Assembly (NCBI GenBank): GCA_011620045.1
Contig: WOZY01000030.1
Location: 1 to 5,132 of the forward strand
Direction: 5' to 3'
DNA from: Mesotoga sp.
Lineage (GTDB): Bacteria; Thermotogota; Thermotogae; Petrotogales; Kosmotogaceae
DNA: 5,132 nt
Part shown: in pieces, positions 1 through 5,132 of the stretch
Position numbering within the stretch: position 1 is the first letter of the stretch
How the letters are laid out: the number at the start of each line of letters is the position of its first letter
Translations under genes and position numbers: made by a program
The notes under the pieces: generated by a model
Seen by the model: the letters and a program-made list of their open reading frames with translations, nothing else
Told to the model about the DNA's origin: nothing
The model's database searches: none

Positions 1-1094
1 CTATTGCCCACAATTGAATAATCGGAAATTCTTTTGCTCAACTCGACCAATTTATCATAAATCGCTTCTACACTGCCCTCTTCAACAAAGAAACCGTTAT
101 GTCCGTCTTGGATAACTTCGGCCATTCCTCCAACTCGTGACGCAACTACTATCTTCCCGCAAGCCATGCCTTCAAGAAGGGTCATCGATGTACCCTCACG
201 AACGTTATTGTATGTAATAGACGGGACAAGGACTATATCAGTCGCCTTGAAGAACGCACTGAGCCGGTCGTGACGTACAGAGTCAAGAACAATAATGTTC
301 TTCTGACCCTCTGCAACAGATTCAATACTTTCTCGTTCAGGTCCTCCTCCAGCGAAGACAAAGAAGATGTCACTGTTGTTTTTCATCATTGATGCAGCTT
401 TTACTGCATAAGCAATCCCCTTTTCTGGAGAAAACCTGGAAGCGATTAGTATTATAGTTCTATCTACGGGCAAGCCGAGCTGTTCTCTAATAGATTTTTT
501 CTGTTCATCTGAAACAGGAAAGAAGTCTTCTGTATCTACAGCATTATGTAGTACGGTGATCCTATTTGAAGGGATATTGAATTTTCCAACAACATAGTTT
601 TGCCTTTCTTTGTCCACACAGATGATATGACAAGATTTTCTGAAGGCTTCTTCTTCAATTTCGAGAAGACGTTCAGCTGCTAATTCTCTTTCGGACTCTT
701 TACCTCTAAAGTTTCTTGCCAAAGACTCATAAGCAAAGTAACCATGCACAGTCAGTACGACGTTATTGCTGCACTCAACGCTTGAGGCGGAGACTACATC
801 CTGGCAGTGAACTATATCTTCATCTTTCAGATCAAGTTTCCGAAAATAGCTTCTCAAGTCAGCAATCTTTACTCTGCTTCGTTCGAACGGGTCCCAAAAC
901 CTAAGCAAACCGTATTTGAAAGCAAGCGTCAGTCCTCTACGCGTGGTTATTTTGTAATGTGAAGGACCAGGATAAAAGGTTCTGACGTTGATTTGCCTGC
1001 GCAAAAGGTACTTCTCCAATAAGGATTGGTACACGTGTTTTCCACCCTGTAGCACAATTGAGGAATTATCTGACGAGACTAGCGCAACTTTCAT
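1..1094 (-). CDS. GT4 family glycosyltransferase, 3' end cut by window edge
   Basis: Retaining GT-B glycosyltransferase expected to move a sugar from a nucleotide-sugar donor onto a glycan acceptor in the cytoplasm. The frame stays open from ATG at 1094 to the left edge: 364 codons with no stop. Seen in the protein: an N-terminal beta strand (MKVALVSS) followed by the glycine-rich acceptor-side loop LQGGKHV at residues 15-21; TVHGYF at 115-120; LHNAVD, the usual interdomain motif; the donor-site RFSPEKG at 220-226 (R220, K225); and a complete EX7E pair, E300 and E308, in REGTSMTLLEGMACG, followed by VGGMAEVI and GFFVEEGS. These are standard GT4 family features. Family members are usually about 370-400 residues, so only a short C-terminal tail should be missing. 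The start overlaps the upstream gene's stop as ATGA and has an AGGGAG ribosome site 8 bases upstream, so coupled translation is likely. The sugar and acceptor cannot be read from sequence. Confidence 0.93.
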   Translation of the reverse strand, partial: MKVALVSSDNSSIVLQGGKHVYQSLLEKYLLRRQINVRTFYPGPSHYKITTRRGLTLAFKYGLLRFWDPFERSRVKIADLRSYFRKLDLKDEDIVHCQDVVSASSVECSNNVVLTVHGYFAYESLARNFRGKESERELAAERLLEIEEEAFRKSCHIICVDKERQNYVVGKFNIPSNRITVLHNAVDTEDFFPVSDEQKKSIREQLGLPVDRTIILIASRFSPEKGIAYAVKAASMMKNNSDIFFVFAGGGPERESIESVAEGQKNIIVLDSVRHDRLSAFFKATDIVLVPSITYNNVREGTSMTLLEGMACGKIVVASRVGGMAEVIQDGHNGFFVEEGSVEAIYDKLVELSKRISDYSIVGN

Positions 1095-2293
1095 TCCATG
1101 CACTCCCTATAGACTCTCACTTCTGCTTCTACAGTGTCTTCCCAAGAAGGAATCTGAACTCTTTCTCTGGAACTAGCTAGGTGAAGCCCTCTATCAAGTG
1201 AGCTGTCAATAGCTTCTGAAAGACTCTTCTCTATGTTTTCACCAACTATGCCGCCCATACCATCGGAATCTATTGCCTCGGATACCCCACCGGCTTCACT
1301 ACCGATCACCCATATGCCACATCCTCTTGCTTCAAGAATAGTTGCCGGGAACCCTTCATTCCTACTAGCCACAACCATAACATCCATGGTATTGAGAGCT
1401 AAAGGCATTAGATCATGGTGTATTCTCCCTGTAAAGTGAGTGTTATCTCTGGGCATTTTTTCTCTCAGCGTTTTCATTAAGGGTCCATCGCCAACAATAA
1501 GGAAGAATACGTCCGATCTAAGTTTCATTAGCTCCCGCGCGATTGCTGGAAGTCTATCTGCTCCTTTCACTTCAATTAGGTTACCAACAAAACCCACGAT
1601 CTTCTTATCTAGTGGCAGGCTCATCTTCTTTCTTGCCTCTTCTTTGTCCATAGGTTTGAATACGTTGGTATCTACTCCATTTGGAATGACAATCCCATTG
1701 GACTTGTCGTAACCCAGTTTCTCACATGCATCTTTCATTAAAGCCTTGCTCACAAAGATTACCCTTGCTGCCTTTTCAAGAACCTCTTTTACGAAAGCCT
1801 TGTTTTTGTTTGAAATGGAGTGAATCTCACCGCCATGAGCGGTAACTATATACGGAATGCTGTAATTCTCAGAAAGCAGCATAGCGGCATATCCCTCCGG
1901 GAAGACTCTGTGAGCGTGAAGCAAACGGAATTCTTCGAGCTTCTTGTTCTTCTCAATAGTAGTTGCCATACCGTGAGCGTATTTCACCCACGAATTAGCT
2001 TTCTGTGTAATCAGCCCAATACGATCTCTCAAGCCAAGAGAGACATTTAGTACTGGGTACTGCTTCTGATTCACCTGCACCGATTTTATCGGTTCAGATG
2101 GGGAGTATCCTTTCAGCTTCTTCAAAAGCCTAATTGACAAGTTATCAAATGTGGAAACCGGAGCGAAATCGAATGGCATGCCTAAGCGCTGGAGAGCCTT
2201 AAGTCTCTCGATTATGAAAATACCGCTAGAAGAGCTCTTTGGTTTTGGGAACATCTCCGAGAAGATCAGTACGCTTGGCGTCTCTCTACTCAT
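1091..2293 (-). CDS. GT4 family glycosyltransferase, TuaC-like
   Basis: Complete GT-B glycosyltransferase of about 400 residues, the usual length for the family. Numbering from ATG 2293: an N-terminal strand (SVLIFSEMFP) then a serine-rich loop and GIFIIERL at 24-31; HAHRVFPEG at 126-134; TAHGGEIHS at 151-159; IPNGVD; GNLIEVKG at 237-244; VGDGP near 267-271; the EX7E pair E313 and E321 in NEGFPATILEARGCG; GGVSE at 335-339; and a C-terminal helix around W384. This order matches TuaC-type sugar transferases of teichuronic acid and exopolysaccharide loci; the resemblance is judged by eye, so the substrate is open. The Asn in GNL, where many GT4 enzymes have Arg, seems usual for this branch. An ATG six codons upstream (2311) would give 406 residues, but only the 2293 ATG has a good ribosome site (GGTGA, 4-base spacing). 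It follows the ATP-grasp gene and overlaps the next glycosyltransferase by four bases. Confidence 0.94.
   Translation of the reverse strand: MSRETPSVLIFSEMFPKPKSSSSGIFIIERLKALQRLGMPFDFAPVSTFDNLSIRLLKKLKGYSPSEPIKSVQVNQKQYPVLNVSLGLRDRIGLITQKANSWVKYAHGMATTIEKNKKLEEFRLLHAHRVFPEGYAAMLLSENYSIPYIVTAHGGEIHSISNKNKAFVKEVLEKAARVIFVSKALMKDACEKLGYDKSNGIVIPNGVDTNVFKPMDKEEARKKMSLPLDKKIVGFVGNLIEVKGADRLPAIARELMKLRSDVFFLIVGDGPLMKTLREKMPRDNTHFTGRIHHDLMPLALNTMDVMVVASRNEGFPATILEARGCGIWVIGSEAGGVSEAIDSDGMGGIVGENIEKSLSEAIDSSLDRGLHLASSRERVQIPSWEDTVEAEVRVYRECME
1103..1108 (-). promoter_or_regulatory. Shine-Dalgarno site for the downstream GT4 gene
   Basis: On the minus strand this reads AGGGAG, 8 bases before the ATG at 1094. 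It lies inside the last codons of the preceding glycosyltransferase gene. Together with the ATGA stop/start overlap it fixes the start of the last gene and suggests reinitiation by ribosomes finishing the gene before it. Confidence 0.7.
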
Positions 2294-2296
2294 GGG

Positions 2297-2302
2297 CTCA
2301 CC
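2297..2302 (-). promoter_or_regulatory. Shine-Dalgarno site favouring the ATG at 2293
   Basis: The minus strand reads GGTGAG followed by CCC and ATG. GGTGA pairs with the 3' part of the anti-Shine-Dalgarno, so four bases to the start is near ideal. The alternative ATG at 2311 is preceded by CCGGCCAAT, which has no comparable site. Confidence 0.55.
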
Positions 2303-2324
2303 ATTAGTCATATTGGCCGGATAG

Positions 2325-2354
2325 CTGATACGAAAGATTCGCGATAAGTATCAA
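2325..2354 (-). promoter_or_regulatory. possible weak sigma70-type promoter in the spacer before the TuaC-like gene
   Basis: On the minus strand TTGATA (2354-2349) is followed after 18 bases by TATCAG (2330-2325), five and four matches of six to the -35 and -10 consensus. It sits in the largest clear gap in the cluster (2312-2358), just after the ATP-grasp stop codon. Transcription would start close to 2318, which would suit translation from 2293 rather than 2311. Such matches occur often by chance, so this is a weak call. Confidence 0.2.
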
Positions 2355-2358
2355 GCTT

Positions 2359-3276
2359 TCAGCCTTTGAAATTCTTCTTGAGCTTCCTTTCAGACACTAC
2401 TGAACGAACGTAATTGCTCTTCCATTCAGCTTCAGGAAGGAGGTAGTTCCGCTCTAAGAAGTTCTTCATTGACAATTCCTGCGGCCAATAGTTCTCCTTT
2501 TTGAAATGAAGAGTTCCATCTTCAAGAAGCAAATAAGAGCCGGGAATGTTGTCTGCTATCATCTGTATCGGAGTAATAACTCCTATAAAAGGAGAGATTT
2601 CGATTATCCAGAATTTGCCTTTTCTGTCCCTCATCATGTCGACTACATGCATTGCCTTTCCGATGAGGCCATACGTCTCCAAAGCAATGTCGATTGCTTC
2701 CAGAGGAAGATCTTCCTTTATGACTATTCCGCTCCCCGAGGCTCTGAAGTCGTTCCTCTTGGGTTTCCGGAAGTAACCAGTTACTACGTTTCCTGCAACA
2801 TTGACCCTTATGTCAAGACCATCTCCATCCACTAATCTCTGAAGGTAAACGTAGTTCTTCTGACGATAGTATGCATTGCTTGCCTTCTTGCCATAGAAAG
2901 AGAAGACCTTGCGAGAAAATCTGGTAAGCTGTTCGGGGTTTTCAATTAGATCTACTTCCCTGGAACTAGCCCCGTGAAAGCGTTTTGAAACTAGCGGATA
3001 TGTGAGTTTCGTCTTCATTTGTTCTATCTCATAGTAATCGTTAAAAATGAAGGTTTCAGCAATGGGTAGCCCATTGATTTTCAAGAAGTATGTAGACATT
3101 ACCTTGTCATCGCAGAGAAGAAGCGTTTCATAGTCTGGAAAGCATTTCTTGCCTTGAGGCCAGTCAACGATTACATCGCAAGGTTTGTGAAGTTCCACAT
3201 CATCTTCTCTTGGATTCCTGATATCGGGATTGCCCAGTATTCTTATTGAAATGTATCTCTTTAGCCTAGTGAGCAA
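2359..3276 (-). CDS. ATP-grasp family ligase in a glycan locus
   Basis: Probable ATP-dependent carboxylate-amine (or similar) ligase of about 305 residues, cytoplasmic, no signal peptide. Numbering from TTG 3276: VIVDWP near 35-40; DDK at 56-58, where ATP-grasp domains usually open before the helix and the LPIAET turn; YPLVSKRFHGASS at 93-105 with the probable ATP-binding K98 and the glycine-containing loop; VYLQRLVDGDGLDIRV with D155 and R157; FRKPKRNDFRASGSG (about 169-183); VVDMM with D213; and IIEIS with E226. The last is the metal-binding motif, usually ExN; here the Asn is Ser (S228). The family joins an acyl group, activated as acyl phosphate, to an amine or other nucleophile. Set among glycosyltransferases, it may attach an amino acid or peptide to the glycan, as proposed for TupA-like proteins of teichuronopeptide loci; that is inference. 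An ATG at 3291 would add five residues but lacks a ribosome site, whereas GAGGTG precedes the TTG. Confidence 0.9.
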   Translation of the reverse strand: MLTRLKRYISIRILGNPDIRNPREDDVELHKPCDVIVDWPQGKKCFPDYETLLLCDDKVMSTYFLKINGLPIAETFIFNDYYEIEQMKTKLTYPLVSKRFHGASSREVDLIENPEQLTRFSRKVFSFYGKKASNAYYRQKNYVYLQRLVDGDGLDIRVNVAGNVVTGYFRKPKRNDFRASGSGIVIKEDLPLEAIDIALETYGLIGKAMHVVDMMRDRKGKFWIIEISPFIGVITPIQMIADNIPGSYLLLEDGTLHFKKENYWPQELSMKNFLERNYLLPEAEWKSNYVRSVVSERKLKKNFKG

Positions 3277-3280
3277 CTCA

Positions 3281-3286
3281 CACCTC
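3281..3286 (-). promoter_or_regulatory. Shine-Dalgarno site pointing to a TTG start at 3276
   Basis: The minus strand reads GAGGTG, then TGAG, then TTG, an almost consensus site with proper spacing. It lies downstream of the ATG at 3291, which itself has only ATGGGTC in front of it. The site therefore argues for initiation at TTG 3276, five codons into the longer frame. Confidence 0.5.
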
Positions 3287-3309
3287 TTCATGACCCATCA
3301 TACCGGCTT

Positions 3310-3981
3310 TTAGTTCATTTCATACTTTCTCGTTTTTGGACTATTCAGAATAGCAGTGATGAAATCTACAAAACTATCCTCTTTTGAATTATCCCACACA
3401 AACTTATCATAATTTGCTCTGAGATTGTACAAATAGCAACCATGAGAGTCTAGAGCATTCAGAAGCAAAGATGGATCTTTTGGTTCTTCAAGAAGATCAA
3501 GAATAATACCGGTTTGGGTTTCTTCAACAACCTTTTTCATTGATACGAATCTTTTGTAAATGATGACGGGAGTTCCTGCTGACAAAGAGTCATAGAACTT
3601 GTTTGGCAGTGAGTAGATATCATTAACATACTGTGGATCCGATCTGGTTTGAAAGGCTAGTAGCGTAAGTTTTGCCTTCGATATTCTGCCCATCATTAGT
3701 TTGTGATGTTTGTAATTCATGAATGGCAGCTCCTCATCGGCAATGTTGCAGGTTGTACCTATTGAAATCAGTTTGAAATTTCTCTTGATCTCGTTCAGCA
3801 AACTGCTGTCTATCAAGATATTTCTATGGGTGCCTCCAACAACAGCGATTTCTGCTGCGTTCTTCACACAGTTTTCTAGCGATACACCACTAGTTGCATA
3901 GTTCGGGAGGCATAACTTGGGTTTCTCAGTCCCGGTCTTCTCAAACATCTTTCTCAAGACCTCTTCTGATACGCCGATCAC
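3310..3981 (-). CDS. C-terminal (donor-binding) half of a frameshifted GT4-type glycosyltransferase
   Basis: Encodes the second Rossmann-like domain of a GT-B glycosyltransferase, which binds the nucleotide sugar, without its own acceptor domain. The first in-frame start is GTG 3981 (223 residues), but it has no ribosome site and lies inside the typical sequence DGVIGVSEE that precedes the domain linker, so it is unlikely to be a real start. The frame itself stays open upstream to 4017, below a TAG at 4020-4018. Seen from the GTG: LPNYATSG at 25-32; VVGG at 47-50; a later SLPNKFYDSLSAGTPVI segment at 124-140, the counterpart of the PxKxxEYxAxGxPVI donor motif but with Asp131 where Glu is usual; then TGIILD. 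The matching N-terminal domain lies immediately upstream in another frame (4421-4005), and joining the two by one -1 step gives 370 residues. It could be the product of a ribosomal frameshift, a decaying gene, or a sequencing error. Confidence 0.82.
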   Translation of the reverse strand: MIGVSEEVLRKMFEKTGTEKPKLCLPNYATSGVSLENCVKNAAEIAVVGGTHRNILIDSSLLNEIKRNFKLISIGTTCNIADEELPFMNYKHHKLMMGRISKAKLTLLAFQTRSDPQYVNDIYSLPNKFYDSLSAGTPVIIYKRFVSMKKVVEETQTGIILDLLEEPKDPSLLLNALDSHGCYLYNLRANYDKFVWDNSKEDSFVDFITAILNSPKTRKYEMN

Positions 3982-4004
3982 GCCATCGATTAAAGAGAGT
4001 TGGG

Positions 4005-4020
4005 TTATGAGTACTTTCTA
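4005..4020 (-). other. frame break at an A-AAG run inside a glycosyltransferase gene
   Basis: The frame used by the N-terminal half reads AGA AAG TAC TCA TAA and stops at 4007-4005. The frame used by the C-terminal half is closed upstream by TAG at 4020-4018. The switch must therefore happen within the ten bases 4017-4008. A -1 step on the Lys codon (AAG slipping to AAA at 4017-4015), or one more A in that run, gives FFRK followed by VLITQLSLIDGVIGVSEE, a smooth GT4 sequence. A-AAG is a known, modest -1 slippery tetramer in some insertion sequences, but no full X XXY YYZ heptamer is present. Confidence 0.8.
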
Positions 4021-4421
4021 AAGAACTGGATTAAGAAAAGAGAGTCTCTCTGGAAGAAATTCTCCGGCATAATCTCATGAAGATCGTACAATAGTTTTTT
4101 CCCTGACTTTTTTACTTCACGAAAGATTCTTGCTGGCTGGGAAGCTGGGAACGAGTGAAAATATGCCAGGTCGCAATCCAGTTCTTCAACCAGCCTTAGA
4201 ATTTCCTGGTCTAATCGGGTCCGCTTGATCACTTTATTTGTTCCAGGCATTTCATCTCTGCAGAGTGAGAAATTCTGAATGTCTGAATTACGTTGAGCAG
4301 CTGACAAATCAATGCCACCAGAGAACTGATAATAGACATGGTCTAATTTGGAGAAGGTCTCGACGGTTCTCATCACCCTCTTGTCTTTCCAAGAGTGATT
4401 GTAGCCAACAAGTGTCTTCAA
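4005..4421 (-). CDS. N-terminal (acceptor-side) half of a frameshifted GT4-type glycosyltransferase
   Basis: Encodes the first Rossmann-like domain of a GT-B glycosyltransferase and ends early at TAA 4007-4005, giving 138 residues from TTG 4421. Seen: the opening strand and loop MKTLVGYNHSWKDKRV; YYQFSGG near 30-36; CDLAYFHSFPASQPA at 83-97, the usual position of the 'DlihaH' strand; and KLLYDLHEIMPE at 109-120, the conserved D-x-HE motif (D113, H115, E116). A GT4 enzyme should continue for roughly 230 more residues, and these are found just downstream in the -1 frame. The start was set at TTG 4421 because AGGTGG sits 6 bases before it and the protein then begins exactly like a GT4 enzyme. 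A GTG at 4463, overlapping the previous stop as GTGA, would add 14 residues rich in Arg and Trp (MTVARRLCWERWRI) that do not look like a family N-terminus. On its own this half should not be catalytic. Confidence 0.82.
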   Translation of the reverse strand: MKTLVGYNHSWKDKRVMRTVETFSKLDHVYYQFSGGIDLSAAQRNSDIQNFSLCRDEMPGTNKVIKRTRLDQEILRLVEELDCDLAYFHSFPASQPARIFREVKKSGKKLLYDLHEIMPENFFQRDSLFLIQFFRKYS

Positions 4422-4427
4422 AATTCG

Positions 4428-4433
4428 CCACCT
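4428..4433 (-). promoter_or_regulatory. Shine-Dalgarno site for a TTG start at 4421
   Basis: The minus strand reads AGGTGG, 6 bases before TTG at 4421-4419. This makes the TTG a better start than the GTG at 4463, which is preceded only by AGGT close to the start codon. Confidence 0.55.
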
Positions 4434-4459
4434 TTCCCAACATAGTCGCCGGGCAACCG

Positions 4460-5132
4460 TCACAGTGACCTATACAGCTTTAATAAGCGGTCTTCTACAG
4501 ATTTCCATGTATACTTTCTTGAGATCTCGATTGCGTTATCTCTCATTTGACTTCTTAGATTCTTATCCTTGATCAGAAGCTCCATCTTTTCGGCTATGTC
4601 TTCAGCCGAATCCGGATCAACGAAAAGAGCGCATGGTTTTTCATCGAGCACATCGTGCCATTTCTTGAAATCAGAAGCAATTATGGGTAATCCAAGCGCG
4701 AGATACTCAAACATCTTCAGTGGCGAAGATATCTCCTTACTTCTTCCTCTATGCATTACCATCAGTCCAATATTGCATTGTGAAACAACTTCAATCGCGT
4801 CGTTGTAAGACAGAACTCCCCTGTACATTAGTGCATCGCTTTCTTTCTGCTTGTCATTTATATATTTCCTCAGCTCTTCATTGTGAATTGGTCCAAGCAA
4901 GTCGAGACCAATGTTGTACTTGTTACGCAACATAATGAAAGCATCTATCATTTCTTCGATTGATCTGTCTACGTCTATCGAACCGGAATAGACGAATCGA
5001 ACTCTCTCCTCATCTGTGTTCTTGCTCATCGAATCCAGAAACTCAGTTTCTGGATAATTAGGCAGTATGGCGACTTCTTTCTTATTGGGAAATCTTTCCA
5101 GTTGTTCAGGAACAACCACGACTATGCCATCC
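4460..5132 (-). CDS. GT4-type glycosyltransferase, 5' end cut by window edge
   Basis: C-terminal donor-binding domain of a GT-B glycosyltransferase; the frame is open to the right edge, giving 223 complete codons and a stop TGA at 4462-4460. The first residues visible, DGIVVVVPEQLERF, are the end of an acceptor domain rather than an N-terminus, so the GTG at 5119 is probably internal and roughly 150 residues lie outside. Counting from that GTG: ILPNYPE at 18-24; VYSGSID at 43-49, the first strand of the donor domain; GLDLLGP at 71-77; YRGVLSYND at 99-107; IGLMVMHR at 117-124; SSPLKMFEYLALGLPIIAS at 131-149 with the donor-binding E138; and a C-terminal helical segment after ALFVDPDSAEDIAE (164-177), including KYTW. 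This is the SPxKxFEY form of GT4-like enzymes in which the first Glu of EX7E is not kept. The layout, and the DG-V-E...LPNY junction, resemble the split enzyme immediately downstream. Confidence 0.92.
   Translation of the reverse strand, partial: DGIVVVVPEQLERFPNKKEVAILPNYPETEFLDSMSKNTDEERVRFVYSGSIDVDRSIEEMIDAFIMLRNKYNIGLDLLGPIHNEELRKYINDKQKESDALMYRGVLSYNDAIEVVSQCNIGLMVMHRGRSKEISSPLKMFEYLALGLPIIASDFKKWHDVLDEKPCALFVDPDSAEDIAEKMELLIKDKNLRSQMRDNAIEISRKYTWKSVEDRLLKLYRSL

Noticed and set aside
1440..1712. Plus-strand open frame of 90 codons, rich in Ser, Ile and Leu, superficially membrane-like
   Set aside because: It is antisense to the well-supported TuaC-like gene; the hydrophobic look comes from complementing Lys/Glu/Asp-rich codons.
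2327..2352. Inverted repeat in the spacer before the TuaC-like gene (outer GATAC/GTATC, inner CGAA-AGA-TTCG)
   Set aside because: The stems are only four or five bases and compete for a shared base, and no T run follows on either strand, so it does not look like an intrinsic terminator or a convincing operator.
2506..2835. Plus-strand open frame of 109 codons
   Set aside because: It lies wholly antisense to the ATP-grasp gene, has no recognisable domain and is best explained as a shadow of the real coding frame.
4005..4020. Classical -1 programmed frameshift heptamer (X XXY YYZ)
   Set aside because: The zero-frame codons are TTC TTT AGA AAG, which contain no full heptamer; only the weaker A-AAG tetramer is present, so programmed frameshifting is left as a possibility and not called.
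1..5132. CRISPR array, tRNA, insertion sequence, phage genes or a defence system
   Set aside because: No spaced direct repeats, cloverleaf-like gene, transposase or integrase motifs, or defence-type domains were seen; essentially all of the sequence is accounted for by glycan biosynthesis genes.

Overview
The window is one densely packed stretch of a surface-glycan (capsule, exopolysaccharide or O-antigen type) biosynthesis locus. Every gene I can support lies on the minus strand, so transcription runs from position 5132 towards 1. In that order the genes are: the C-terminal part of a GT4-type glycosyltransferase (5132-4460, cut by the right edge); a second GT4-type glycosyltransferase split into two open frames by a one-base frame change (4421-4005 and 3981-3310); an ATP-grasp family ligase (3276-2359); a complete GT4 glycosyltransferase resembling TuaC-like enzymes (2293-1091); and another GT4 glycosyltransferase whose last codons run off the left edge (1094-1).

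The genes are arranged as an operon. The last two overlap by four bases (ATGA). The other gaps are a few tens of bases, and no gene-free stretch exceeds about 50 bases if the frameshifted gene counts as one locus. I see no convincing intrinsic terminator. The only spacer with room for a promoter is the short one before the TuaC-like gene, and the match there is weak. No tRNA, rRNA, CRISPR, insertion sequence or attachment site was seen.

Working model (inference): the glycosyltransferases act one after another at the cytoplasmic face of the membrane, transferring sugars from nucleotide-sugar donors to a growing lipid-linked repeat unit. The ATP-grasp enzyme would add an amide- or peptide-type decoration, for example an amino acid joined to a carboxyl group on a sugar. 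No flippase, polymerase or sugar-nucleotide synthesis gene is in the window, so the final glycan cannot be named.

Organism: a bacterium with moderately AT-leaning DNA, frequent AGA/AGG arginine and ATA isoleucine codons, strong Shine-Dalgarno sites, and TTG codons placed exactly where starts are expected. This would suit a mesophilic or thermophilic member of the Thermotogota (Mesotoga-like), but that is a low-confidence impression; a Firmicute or Synergistete is not excluded.

The two points most worth a second look are the clean frame break inside the second glycosyltransferase, at an A-AAG site where a single -1 step restores a full-length 370-residue enzyme, and the ATP-grasp ligase of unknown substrate placed between the sugar transferases.
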